From an uncultured Clostridia bacterium (GTDB taxonomy: Bacteria; Bacillota; Clostridia; Christensenellales; CAG-138): a DNA stretch of 22,534 bases. The stretch is taken from NCBI GenBank assembly GCA_937915925.1, contig CALGGM010000027.1, forward strand, positions 1 through 22,534. Direction: 5' to 3'. A program made the translations under genes and the position numbers. Of this stretch, positions 15,802 to 22,534 are shown in pieces (the first letter of the stretch is position 1; the number at the start of each line of letters is the position of its first letter). The notes under the pieces are model-generated. The model searched no databases and was not told where the DNA came from. It saw only the letters and a program-made list of their open reading frames with translations.

Positions 15802-16830
15802 ATGCAGGATGACCGACTGATCTCTTCCAGTTTACAGGAAGAAGACGCGAAAAACGAATACAGCATCCGCCCGCATTTTCTTTCCGAGTACATCGGACAG
15901 GAAAGCGTGAAGGAGCATATGCAGATCTATATCGAGGCGGCGAAGTCCCGCGGCGAATCCCTGGACCACGCGCTTTTATACGGACCGCCGGGTCTCGGCA
16001 AAACGACGCTCGCGGGCATCATCGCAAACGAGATGGGCGTGAACCTGCGCGTGACGAGCGGTCCCGCGATCACGCACGCGGGCGATCTTGCGGCACTTTT
16101 GACAAACCTCAGCTCCGGCGACGTGCTGTTCATCGACGAGATCCACCGTCTAAATCCGAACGTTGAGGAGGTCCTCTACCCCGCGATGGAGGATTTCGCG
16201 CTCGACATCATCATCGGCAAGGGTCCCGGCGCAAGGAGCATCCGTCTCGATCTGCCGCACTTCACACTGATCGGCGCGACGACGCGGCTCGGGATGCTGT
16301 CCTCCCCGCTTCGCGACCGCTTCGGCATCAAGGAGCAGCTGGAGCTGTACACGCCCGAAAGTTTAAAGGAGATCGTCACAAGAAGCGCGGACATTCTGCA
16401 CATCGAGATCGACGAGGAAGGCGCTTTGGAGATCGCCTCCCGCTCGCGCGGAACACCGCGTATCGCAAACAGGCTCTTAAGGCGCGTACGCGACTATTCG
16501 CAGGTGCGCGGCAGCGGCGTGATCGACGTACCGACCGCGCAGAACGCGCTCGCCATGCTGAAGATCGACGAGCTCGGGCTCGACGCCGTCGACCGCAGGA
16601 TGCTCACCGCCATGATCGAAGTATTCAAGGGCGGTCCCGTTGGTCTCGACACGATCGCTGCTTACACCGGCGAGGACGCCGGCACGGTCGAGGACGTGTA
16701 CGAACCGTATCTTTTGAAGCTCGGATTCATCGCCCGCACGACGCGCGGCAGAATCGTTCTCCCGGACGCCTATCGGCATCTGGACTACCCCGTACCGGTG
16801 ACGGTACAGCAGGAACGCCTGGAGGTTTAA
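15802..16830 (+). CDS. ruvB: Holliday junction branch migration ATPase RuvB
   Basis: This 342-residue AAA+ motor drives branch migration as hexameric rings on either side of RuvA. It shows the family N-terminus (RPHFLSEYIGQESVKEHM), Walker A (GPPGLGKTT), Walker B (LFIDEIH), a sensor-1 region (LIGATTRLGML), the arginine-finger region (PLRDRFG), and the C-terminal winged-helix domain ending with the RTTRGRIVLPDAYRHL motif. Length and motifs are complete. Only 3 nt separate it from ruvA and 1 nt from the next gene, so the coiled-coil protein downstream is co-translated with it. Confidence 0.97.
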   Translation: MQDDRLISSSLQEEDAKNEYSIRPHFLSEYIGQESVKEHMQIYIEAAKSRGESLDHALLYGPPGLGKTTLAGIIANEMGVNLRVTSGPAITHAGDLAALLTNLSSGDVLFIDEIHRLNPNVEEVLYPAMEDFALDIIIGKGPGARSIRLDLPHFTLIGATTRLGMLSSPLRDRFGIKEQLELYTPESLKEIVTRSADILHIEIDEEGALEIASRSRGTPRIANRLLRRVRDYSQVRGSGVIDVPTAQNALAMLKIDELGLDAVDRRMLTAMIEVFKGGPVGLDTIAAYTGEDAGTVEDVYEPYLLKLGFIARTTRGRIVLPDAYRHLDYPVPVTVQQERLEV

Positions 16831-16831
16831 T

Positions 16832-17584
16832 ATGTTCGGCAAGAAAAAGCGCCTGATCGCAGAGCAGGAAGAACGCATCCACTCCCTTGAAGGACAGCTT
16901 GAATCGCTGACCGCCGACAACAAGCGGTTAAAGGACCGCGTCATCGACGTCGAGCGCCGCGAGCGCGGCATCGGACGCGCGCTGAACGAAGCCACCGCGA
17001 CCGCCGACAACATGATCGCCGACGCGCAGAGAAAGTCCGCCGCCATGCTCGAACAGACGCAGGGCGAATGCGACGCGCAGCGCCAAAAGGCGGACGAGAT
17101 CGTCGAGGAAGCCTACCGCAACGCGCGCGAGATCGTGCGCACCGCCGAGGAGGAAAGCAAGCGCAGGCTCGATGAAATGCAGGTGCAGATCGAGCAGTAC
17201 GCCGCGCTTTTGAACAGCTACGATTCCGTGGTGCAGGAGCAGCTTGCTTCCGCACAGGAGGGCGCGCGGCGCTTTGCGGAGCTGTTCGTCGCGCTGCACG
17301 ACGCGGTCCCGAAGCTGATCGGAACCGACGGCGCGCCCCTGCCCGGTCTCGACAAGCCGGTCGAGGAAGCGAAGGACGACGTGCAAAACGACCCCTCCTA
17401 TCTCTCGGAGGACATGCCCGATTACGCTTCGCATCCGCTGTCCTTTACGCCGAGCCGTGAAAGCGGCGCCGACGACCAGCTCTGGACGGTCGACCGGATC
17501 GCCTCCGGCACAAACGGCGACAGCGGTTCCGACGTGGACGCGATCATCGACGAGATCCTTGCCGCGACTGAGGACGACGCATGA
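16832..17584 (+). CDS. Coiled-coil protein, DivIVA-like in character
   Basis: This 250-residue protein is dominated by charged heptad-like sequence from about residue 5 to 165, with Glu/Gln/Arg/Ala-rich stretches (LIAEQEERIHSLEGQLESL; QRKADEIVEEAYRNAREIV). An acidic, probably disordered tail follows. The repeated alanine-rich 'DA-KSAA-L' pattern recalls DivIVA/SepF-associated scaffold proteins, but the DivIVA N-terminal membrane-binding signature is not seen, so no firm family is assigned. No signal peptide or membrane segment is present. It begins 1 nt after ruvB, with GGAGG inside the ruvB end, and its last bases overlap the MBL-fold gene by 4 nt (ATGA). A structural or scaffolding role is likely. 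Confidence 0.75.
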   Translation: MFGKKKRLIAEQEERIHSLEGQLESLTADNKRLKDRVIDVERRERGIGRALNEATATADNMIADAQRKSAAMLEQTQGECDAQRQKADEIVEEAYRNAREIVRTAEEESKRRLDEMQVQIEQYAALLNSYDSVVQEQLASAQEGARRFAELFVALHDAVPKLIGTDGAPLPGLDKPVEEAKDDVQNDPSYLSEDMPDYASHPLSFTPSRESGADDQLWTVDRIASGTNGDSGSDVDAIIDEILAATEDDA

Positions 17585-18276
17585 AGCTGACCGCACTCGG
17601 CGTATACGGTCCGTTCCCCGCGCCCGGCGGCGGCTGTTCCTCGTACCTTGTCGAGGACGGCGATACAAGGATCCTTTTGGACTGCGGCAGCGGATCCTTG
17701 GGACGGCTTCGAACGCGTTTCCCGGAGGGACTTCATCTTGACGCGATCGTGCTTTCGCATATGCATGCGGATCACGCGGGCGAGATCGACCTGTTCCGCT
17801 ACATGCTGGAGTTCGGCGTGCTGCACGCGCCGATGAAGGTTTTCTCTCCCGAGACGGAGCGGCTTTCCTATCCGGTCTTCGACGCCGAACGGACGTCGGA
17901 CGGGATGCAGACGCGCGTCGGCTCTCTGACCCTGCGCTTTACCGCCGTGCATCACGCGGTGCCGACCGTGGGCGTTCGCGTCACGGACGCAGCGGGACAT
18001 GCGCTCTTTTACACCGGCGACACCTGCCTGTTCGACGGGCTTTGTGCCGCTGCAAAGGACGCCGATCTGCTGCTTGCGGACGCGTGCCTCAAAGACGAAT
18101 CGAACCCGAAGGCGCTCCGTAACCACATGACCGTTTTTGAGGTTCAGCAGCTTCGAAGGGACGCAGGCTGCAAGCGTGCGATCCTCACGCACCTGTTCGG
18201 CGGCGAAACGGCGTATCCCTCGCTCTTTGATGAACGCTCGGCATACGCGGTCGAGGGCGCTGTTTATGAAATTTGA
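17581..18276 (+). CDS. MBL-fold metallohydrolase (RNase Z/YhfI-like)
   Basis: This 231-residue metallo-beta-lactamase-fold hydrolase has all the expected metal ligands: HMHADH (H60, H62, D64, H65), a VHHAVPT histidine, the bridging aspartate in YTGDT and a C-terminal LTHLFGG histidine. The start MKLTALGVYGPFPAPGGGCSS is typical of the ribonuclease Z/YhfI-like subgroup. Such enzymes act on RNA ends, cyclic nucleotides or phosphodiesters, and the exact substrate cannot be assigned. It has no secretion signal. It shares ATGA with the end of the coiled-coil gene, implying coupled translation, and is the last gene of the ruv run before a likely new promoter. Confidence 0.87.
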   Translation: MKLTALGVYGPFPAPGGGCSSYLVEDGDTRILLDCGSGSLGRLRTRFPEGLHLDAIVLSHMHADHAGEIDLFRYMLEFGVLHAPMKVFSPETERLSYPVFDAERTSDGMQTRVGSLTLRFTAVHHAVPTVGVRVTDAAGHALFYTGDTCLFDGLCAAAKDADLLLADACLKDESNPKALRNHMTVFEVQQLRRDAGCKRAILTHLFGGETAYPSLFDERSAYAVEGAVYEI

Positions 18277-18302
18277 AATGACGCGGTGATCCGCTTCATG
18301 AT
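18273..18302 (+). promoter_or_regulatory. Possible promoter of the pgk-tpi/gpmI pair
   Basis: TTGAAA (18273-18278), an 18-bp spacer and CATGAT (18297-18302) form a modest sigma-A-like match that starts in the stop codon of the MBL gene. AGGAAAGGA (18314-18322) is the ribosome binding site. No terminator separates it from the ruv run, so read-through is possible. Confidence 0.35.
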
Positions 18303-18333
18303 ACAGTAAATTCAGGAAAGGAATATAAACACT

Positions 18334-20271
18334 ATGGCAAAAAAGACGATTGAAGACGTCAACGTAGAAGGCAAGAAAGTCCTCGTACGCGTGGACTTTA
18401 ACGTACCGCTCGCGGAAGACGGAACCGTATCCGACGACAAGCGCATCGTTGCGGCGCTGCCCACGATCAAGTATCTGCTCGCGCACAATGCAAAGGTCAT
18501 CCTCTGCTCGCACCTCGGCAGACCCAAGGGCGAGGTCAACCCGAAGTATTCTCTGGAACCCGTCGGTCAGCGCCTTGCGGAGCTTTTGCCCGACACGCGC
18601 GTCTGGTTTGCAACCGACACGATCGGCGAGAGCGCAAAGGCGGCGATCGCGGACATGAAGGAAGGCGAGATCGTACTTCTTGAGAACACGCGCTTCCATA
18701 AGGAAGAGGAAAAGAACGATCCGGAATTCGCAAAGCAGCTTGCAAGCCTTGCGGACCTGTTCGTTTCCGACGCGTTCGGCACCGTGCACCGCGCACATGC
18801 GTCCACGGCGGGCGTAGCGAATTACATCCCGGCGGTTGCGGGCTACCTCATCGGCAAGGAGCTCGGCGTCATGGGCAAAGCGCTCGAAAACCCGGTTCGT
18901 CCGTTCGTTGCGATCCTCGGAGGCGCAAAGGTCGCGGATAAGATCGGCGTCATCAAAAACCTGCTCGCTAAGTGCGACAGCCTCATCATCGGCGGCGGCA
19001 TGGCGTATACCTTCTTCAAGGCGATGGGCTATGAGATCGGCACCTCCCTGCTCGACGAAAACAGCATCGACCTCGCGAAGGATCTGATGGCGGAAGCCAA
19101 GGAGCGCGGCGTGAACCTCCTGCTCCCGATCGACACCGTCGTTGCGACCGCGTTCGCGGCGGACGCCGAGCACAAGACCGTGGCAAGCGACGCGATCCCC
19201 GCGGGCTGGATGGGTATGGACATCGGCGAAAAGACGCGCGAGCTGTTCCGTAAAACCATCGTGGAAGCGAAGACCGTCATCTGGAACGGACCGATGGGCG
19301 TGTTCGAGTTCCCGGCGTTTGCGGAAGGCACCAAGGCGGTTGCGGCTGCCTGCGCGGAGTGCGACGGCACCACGATCATCGGCGGCGGCGATTCCGCGTC
19401 CGCAGTGAAAAAGCTCGGCTTTGCCGATAAGATGACCCATATCTCCACCGGCGGCGGCGCTTCCCTCGAGTTCCTCGAAGGCAAGATCCTTCCCGGCGTG
19501 GCGGTTCTGAACGACAAGGTCGAAGGCAGACGCCCGATCATTGCCGGCAACTGGAAGATGAACAAGACGCCCGACGAGGCGAAAGAACTCGTTTCGGCGC
19601 TGATCCCGTTGGTAGCGGACGCGGCTTGCGACGTCGTCGTCTGCCCCCCGTACGTTGATCTTTGCTGTGTAAAGAAGCTCATCGAGGGCACGAACATCAA
19701 GCTCGGCGCGCAGAACATCCACTGGGCGGAAAAGGGCGCGTTCACCGGAGAGATCTCCGCGGACATGCTGAAAGCGCGCGGCGTCGAATTCGCGATCGTC
19801 GGTCACTCCGAGCGCCGTCAGTACTTCGGCGAAACGGACGAGACCGTGAACAAGCGCGCGCTTGCCGCTTTGAACGCGGGCATCACCCCCATCATCTGCG
19901 TCGGCGAATCGCTCGAACAGCGTGAAGCGGGCGTGACCGACGAGCTCGTTTCGAATCAGACCGTTGCGGCATTGAAGGATATGACGAATGCGCAGGTCGA
20001 GTCCGTCGTGATCGCGTACGAACCCATCTGGGCGATCGGCACCGGCAAGACCGCGACCAAGGAAGACGCGAACGCGACCATCGGCGTGATCCGTAAGGCG
20101 ATCGCAAACGTCTTCGGCGATGCGACCGCAGCGAAGGTCCGCATTCAGTACGGCGGCAGCATGAACCCGAAAAACGCTTCTGAGCTCATGGCGATGCCGG
20201 AGATCGACGGCGGTCTCATCGGCGGCGCGAGCCTCAAGGCGGAAGACTTCTCGAAGGTGGTTCACTTCTGA
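18334..20271 (+). CDS. Phosphoglycerate kinase-triosephosphate isomerase fusion
   Basis: This 645-residue bifunctional glycolytic enzyme joins pgk and tpiA in one frame. Residues 1-395 are a full phosphoglycerate kinase: VDFNVPL, SHLGRPKG, FGTVHRAHAST, GGAKVADKIG, GGGDSASAV and STGGGASLEFLEG, ending in the usual VAVLNDK. After only three residues (VEG), a complete triosephosphate isomerase runs from R399 to 645, with the NWKMNK lysine, catalytic histidine in HSERR, catalytic glutamate in AYEPIWAIGTGKTA and the phosphate loop YGGS. The TIM part has no initiator codon at the junction, so it cannot be made separately from a normal start. Such fusions are known in Thermotoga. The stop codon overlaps the gpmI ATG (TGATG). 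Confidence 0.95.
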   Translation: MAKKTIEDVNVEGKKVLVRVDFNVPLAEDGTVSDDKRIVAALPTIKYLLAHNAKVILCSHLGRPKGEVNPKYSLEPVGQRLAELLPDTRVWFATDTIGESAKAAIADMKEGEIVLLENTRFHKEEEKNDPEFAKQLASLADLFVSDAFGTVHRAHASTAGVANYIPAVAGYLIGKELGVMGKALENPVRPFVAILGGAKVADKIGVIKNLLAKCDSLIIGGGMAYTFFKAMGYEIGTSLLDENSIDLAKDLMAEAKERGVNLLLPIDTVVATAFAADAEHKTVASDAIPAGWMGMDIGEKTRELFRKTIVEAKTVIWNGPMGVFEFPAFAEGTKAVAAACAECDGTTIIGGGDSASAVKKLGFADKMTHISTGGGASLEFLEGKILPGVAVLNDKVEGRRPIIAGNWKMNKTPDEAKELVSALIPLVADAACDVVVCPPYVDLCCVKKLIEGTNIKLGAQNIHWAEKGAFTGEISADMLKARGVEFAIVGHSERRQYFGETDETVNKRALAALNAGITPIICVGESLEQREAGVTDELVSNQTVAALKDMTNAQVESVVIAYEPIWAIGTGKTATKEDANATIGVIRKAIANVFGDATAAKVRIQYGGSMNPKNASELMAMPEIDGGLIGGASLKAEDFSKVVHF

Positions 20272-21812
20272 TGAAGCCGATCACCGCATTGATCATCCTC
20301 GACGGCTTCGGCTATCGCGAGGAAAAACAGTATAACGCGATCCTCACCGACGGCGCAAAGAATTTCATGCGCCTTTGGAAAGCTTACCCGCACACGCTGA
20401 TCGGCGCGAGCGGCATGGACGTCGGTCTTCCCGACGGACAGATGGGCAATTCCGAGGTCGGTCACACCAATATCGGCGCAGGACGCATCGTGTATCAGGA
20501 GCTGACCCGCATCACAAAGTCCATCCAAGACGGCGATTTCTTTGAGAACCCGGCGTTTGTCGGCGCGATCGAGAACTGCAAGCAGCACGACTCCGCGCTG
20601 CATCTGATGGGACTTTGCTCCGACGGCGGCGTACACAGCCACCTCGAGCATCTCTATGCGCTGGTGGAGCTTGCAAGGCGGAATGGACTTTCTAAGGTCT
20701 ACATCCACTGCTTCATGGACGGGCGTGACGTTCCCCCGTCCTCCGGCAAGATGTACCTTGAACAGCTCGACAGCAAGCTAAAAGAAATCGGCTGTGGCAA
20801 GATCGCGACCGTCATGGGACGCTTCTACGCCATGGACCGCGACAACCGCTTTGAGCGCGTCGAGCGCGCATATGCGGCGCTGACCTACGGCGAAGGGCTC
20901 ACCGCTTCGTCCGGTCCCGAAGCGATGCAGAATAGCTACGATCGCGGCGATACCGACGAGTTCGTGCAGCCCACCGTGATCCTTACCGACGGCAAGCCGA
21001 CCGCAACGATCGGCGCGAACGACAGCGTGATCTTCTTTAACTTCCGTCCGGACCGTGCGAGAGAGATCACCCGCGCGTATCTGTTTGCGGACTTCAACGG
21101 CTTCGAGAGACGGCTTGGCATGTTCCCGCTGTACTACGTTTCGATGACGCAGTACGACAAGACGTTCGAGCCGCTGCTGCATGTGGCGTTCAAGCCCGAA
21201 TCGCTCGACAACACGTTCGGCGCGTATGTTGCGGACCAGGGGCTCACCCAGCTTCGCATCGCGGAAACCGAGAAGTACGCGCATGTCACGTTCTTCTTCA
21301 ACGGCGGTGTCGAAGCGCCGAACGCGAACGAGGATCGCTGCCTTATCCCCTCTCCGAAGGTGGCAACGTACGATCTCAAGCCTGAGATGAGCGCTTACGA
21401 GGTCGCGGCGGAAGCAAAGGCGCGGATCGAAAGCGGCAAGTACGACGTGATGATTCTGAACTTCGCAAACCCGGACATGGTCGGTCACACCGGCGTCATG
21501 GACGCGGCGGTGAAGGCGGTCCACGCGGTGGACGAATGCCTCGATACCGTTGTGAAAGCGATCTTAAAGACCGGCGGCCGCTGCATCGTGACCGCGGACC
21601 ATGGCAACTGCGAGCTGATGTGGGACGAAGAGCAGAACGCACCGTTTACCGCGCACACCACGCTGCCGGTTCCCTGCGTGCTCGTCGACGATACGCGAAA
21701 GGACGTCACGCTTCGTGAAGGCGGAAGGCTAAGTGATCTTGCACCGACGCTTCTGAATCTTCTGGGGCTTCCGATCCCGAAGGAAATGACGGGCAAATCG
21801 CTGCTTGCGTAA
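20271..21812 (+). CDS. gpmI: 2,3-bisphosphoglycerate-independent phosphoglycerate mutase
   Basis: This 513-residue Mn-dependent enzyme converts 3-phosphoglycerate to 2-phosphoglycerate through a phosphoserine intermediate. The alkaline-phosphatase-like metal site is visible at ILDGFG (D11). The phosphorylated serine is S61 in DGQMGNSEVGH, with a conserved GAGRIVYQ after it. Other family motifs include HCFMDGRD, FFNFRPDRAREI, NFANPDMVGHTG and TADHGNCE. Length is typical. It overlaps the pgk-tpi gene by one base, so three consecutive lower-glycolysis activities are made from one coupled mRNA. The natural terminator is not visible: an insertion sequence begins 17 nt after the stop codon. Confidence 0.97.
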   Translation: MKPITALIILDGFGYREEKQYNAILTDGAKNFMRLWKAYPHTLIGASGMDVGLPDGQMGNSEVGHTNIGAGRIVYQELTRITKSIQDGDFFENPAFVGAIENCKQHDSALHLMGLCSDGGVHSHLEHLYALVELARRNGLSKVYIHCFMDGRDVPPSSGKMYLEQLDSKLKEIGCGKIATVMGRFYAMDRDNRFERVERAYAALTYGEGLTASSGPEAMQNSYDRGDTDEFVQPTVILTDGKPTATIGANDSVIFFNFRPDRAREITRAYLFADFNGFERRLGMFPLYYVSMTQYDKTFEPLLHVAFKPESLDNTFGAYVADQGLTQLRIAETEKYAHVTFFFNGGVEAPNANEDRCLIPSPKVATYDLKPEMSAYEVAAEAKARIESGKYDVMILNFANPDMVGHTGVMDAAVKAVHAVDECLDTVVKAILKTGGRCIVTADHGNCELMWDEEQNAPFTAHTTLPVPCVLVDDTRKDVTLREGGRLSDLAPTLLNLLGLPIPKEMTGKSLLA

Positions 21813-21831
21813 AACGGCATAATAAGCAAGG

Positions 21832-21860
21832 GGCTGTCTCATTAGTGAGGCAGCCTCTTT
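21832..21860. terminator. Hairpin at the IS left end, possibly terminating gpmI transcription
   Basis: GGCTGTCTCA (21832-21841) pairs with TGAGGCAGCC (21846-21855) around a TTAG loop, with one G-T pair, and is followed by TCTTT. It includes most of the IS terminal sequence, so it may serve both as IS end structure and as a terminator for incoming gpmI transcripts. Confidence 0.55.
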
Positions 21861-21885
21861 GCATGGAATATAAGTATAGAATAAC

Positions 21886-21916
21886 GACAGCCGGCTCTTG
21901 AGAAGAGTCGGCTGTC
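21886..21916. repeat. Strong 14-bp hairpin in the IS leader
   Basis: GACAGCCGGCTCTT (21886-21899) and AAGAGTCGGCTGTC (21903-21916) pair with one mismatch (a G-T pair in RNA) around a 3-nt loop. The -35 hexamer of the transposase promoter lies across the loop. In read-through RNA the stem would fold just upstream of the transposase start. Confidence 0.8.
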
Positions 21917-21926
21917 GGCGTATAAT
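21898..21926 (+). promoter_or_regulatory. Transposase promoter
   Basis: TTGAGA (21898-21903, 5 of 6 matches), a 17-bp spacer and a perfect TATAAT (21921-21926) give one of the best promoters in the window. The predicted start near 21933 coincides with the GTG proposed as the transposase start, so the mRNA may be leaderless. Confidence 0.7.
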
Positions 21927-21932
21927 TGTGGT

Positions 21933-22534
21933 GTGAAAAAGAATCATACACAAGCGGATTATACCGTATATGAAACGGGAATGCAACTGAAATTGCCGAT
22001 CGAGACGGAAGTTTTTATCGAGAAGGCAGCGCCGGTGCGATTGGTGAACGCGGTAGTGGAAAGGATGGATATCAGAAATATCACGCGTTCCTACTCCCGA
22101 ATGGGGAGAATCGAGTACCCGCCGAGAGTGCTGCTGAAGATCTTGCTGTACGCCTATATCCGGCATATCTACAGTTCCAGAGAGATTGAACGTGCCTGCC
22201 GTGAGAATCTCCATTTTATGTATCTGTTGGGCGGGTATCCGCCGCCGGATCACAATACGATCTGCCGGTTCCGATCCAAGTACCTCGTCGGACATGAGAA
22301 GGAACTGCTGGAGCAGATGACGGCAATGCTGAAAGAATGGGGATTTGTCAGTCTGGAATCGGTATTCATCGACGGAACAAAGATCGAAGCGAATGCGAAT
22401 CGGTATAGCTTTGTATGGAAGAAGGGTACGGAAAAGTCCAGAACGAAGCTGCAGAATAAGATCAAATCAGAGCTTCCCGCACTTGTGTCGTCTTGCGGTG
22501 TAAAGTGGCACATTCCGAAAGAGATTGATATACG
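21933..22534 (+). CDS. IS1182-family transposase, N-terminal part (truncated by window edge)
   Basis: This is the first 200 codons of a DDE transposase. The order of conserved segments is that of the IS1182 family: YTVYETGMQLKLPIE at the start, a SYSRMGR region, the helix-rich DUF772 segment (LLKILLYAYIRHIYSSREIE), PDHNTICRFR, and FIDGTKIEANANRYSF, where the aspartate is the first catalytic acidic residue. The rest of the catalytic core is outside the window. The start is uncertain. GTG at 21933 keeps the conserved N-terminus but has no ribosome binding site; ATG at 21981 would lose 16 residues. No frameshift is seen in the visible part, so the copy may be intact. Confidence 0.88.
   Translation, partial: MKKNHTQADYTVYETGMQLKLPIETEVFIEKAAPVRLVNAVVERMDIRNITRSYSRMGRIEYPPRVLLKILLYAYIRHIYSSREIERACRENLHFMYLLGGYPPPDHNTICRFRSKYLVGHEKELLEQMTAMLKEWGFVSLESVFIDGTKIEANANRYSFVWKKGTEKSRTKLQNKIKSELPALVSSCGVKWHIPKEIDI

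Larger units (their letters stand above)
21830..22534 (+). mobile_element. IS1182-family insertion sequence, left end (truncated by window edge)
   Basis: The probable left terminal repeat begins GGGGCTGTCTC at 21830; terminal sequences starting GGGGCTGT are common for IS1182-like elements. It is followed by two hairpins, a strong promoter and a transposase gene in the same direction. The right end and target duplication lie outside the window, so the exact boundary is inferred. Confidence 0.75.

Noticed and set aside
17422..20265. 947-codon open frame on the minus strand opposite pgk-tpi, the MBL gene and the end of the coiled-coil gene
   Set aside because: It mirrors highly conserved plus-strand genes, is rich in Arg/Asp/Val/His as expected for antisense frames of GC-rich DNA, and shows no domain or ribosome binding site.

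Overview
The window looks like a chromosomal segment of an anaerobic, fermentative, fairly GC-rich Firmicute of the class Clostridia. This rests on the electron-bifurcating type [FeFe]-hydrogenase operon, Gram-positive style AAGGAGG ribosome binding sites, several Sec/lipoprotein-type surface proteins and an IS1182-family transposase. The genus cannot be named from sequence alone; an uncultured gut or digester lineage is a guess.

Positions 1-7245, minus strand: a ten-gene hydrogenase operon read from a good sigma-A-like promoter near 7217-7245. Order of transcription: hydC (NuoE-like), a DRTGG-domain protein, an RsbW-like ATPase, a HydS-like group D type [FeFe]-hydrogenase homologue, a second DRTGG-domain protein, a PHP phosphoesterase, a second stand-alone GHKL ATPase, an HndB-like 2Fe-2S protein, hydB (NuoF-like) and hydA, which runs off the left edge of the window. 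Genes overlap by 4 nt or are separated by at most 42 nt. The first and last genes build the NADH/ferredoxin-linked hydrogenase; the six in the middle look like a sensing and signalling module.

Positions 7246-10363, plus strand: an AT-rich divergent control region, a membrane-anchored SH3b protein with a strong terminator, and a 644-residue lipoprotein of unknown function. A short intergenic stretch (10364-10555) between convergent genes carries three related palindromes (REP-like).

Positions 10556-14503, minus strand: a compact five-gene cluster of a PI-PLC-like phosphodiesterase, a membrane-anchored endonuclease/exonuclease/phosphatase-fold enzyme, a flavodoxin, a small lipoprotein and a lipase-like alpha/beta hydrolase. 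It has its own promoter, whose -35 lies in an inverted repeat.

Positions 14638-21812, plus strand: ruvC-ruvA-ruvB (Holliday junction processing), a coiled-coil protein and an MBL-fold hydrolase in one tight run, followed by a glycolytic pair: an in-frame phosphoglycerate kinase-triosephosphate isomerase fusion overlapping gpmI by one base.

Positions 21830-22534: the left end of an IS1182-like insertion sequence, inserted 17 bp after gpmI, with two hairpins, a promoter and the first 200 codons of the transposase.

The most interesting item is the signalling module inside the hydrogenase operon. Next are the PGK-TIM fusion and the envelope phosphodiesterase cluster. No clearly unprecedented system is proven here. 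No tRNA, rRNA or CRISPR array was seen.
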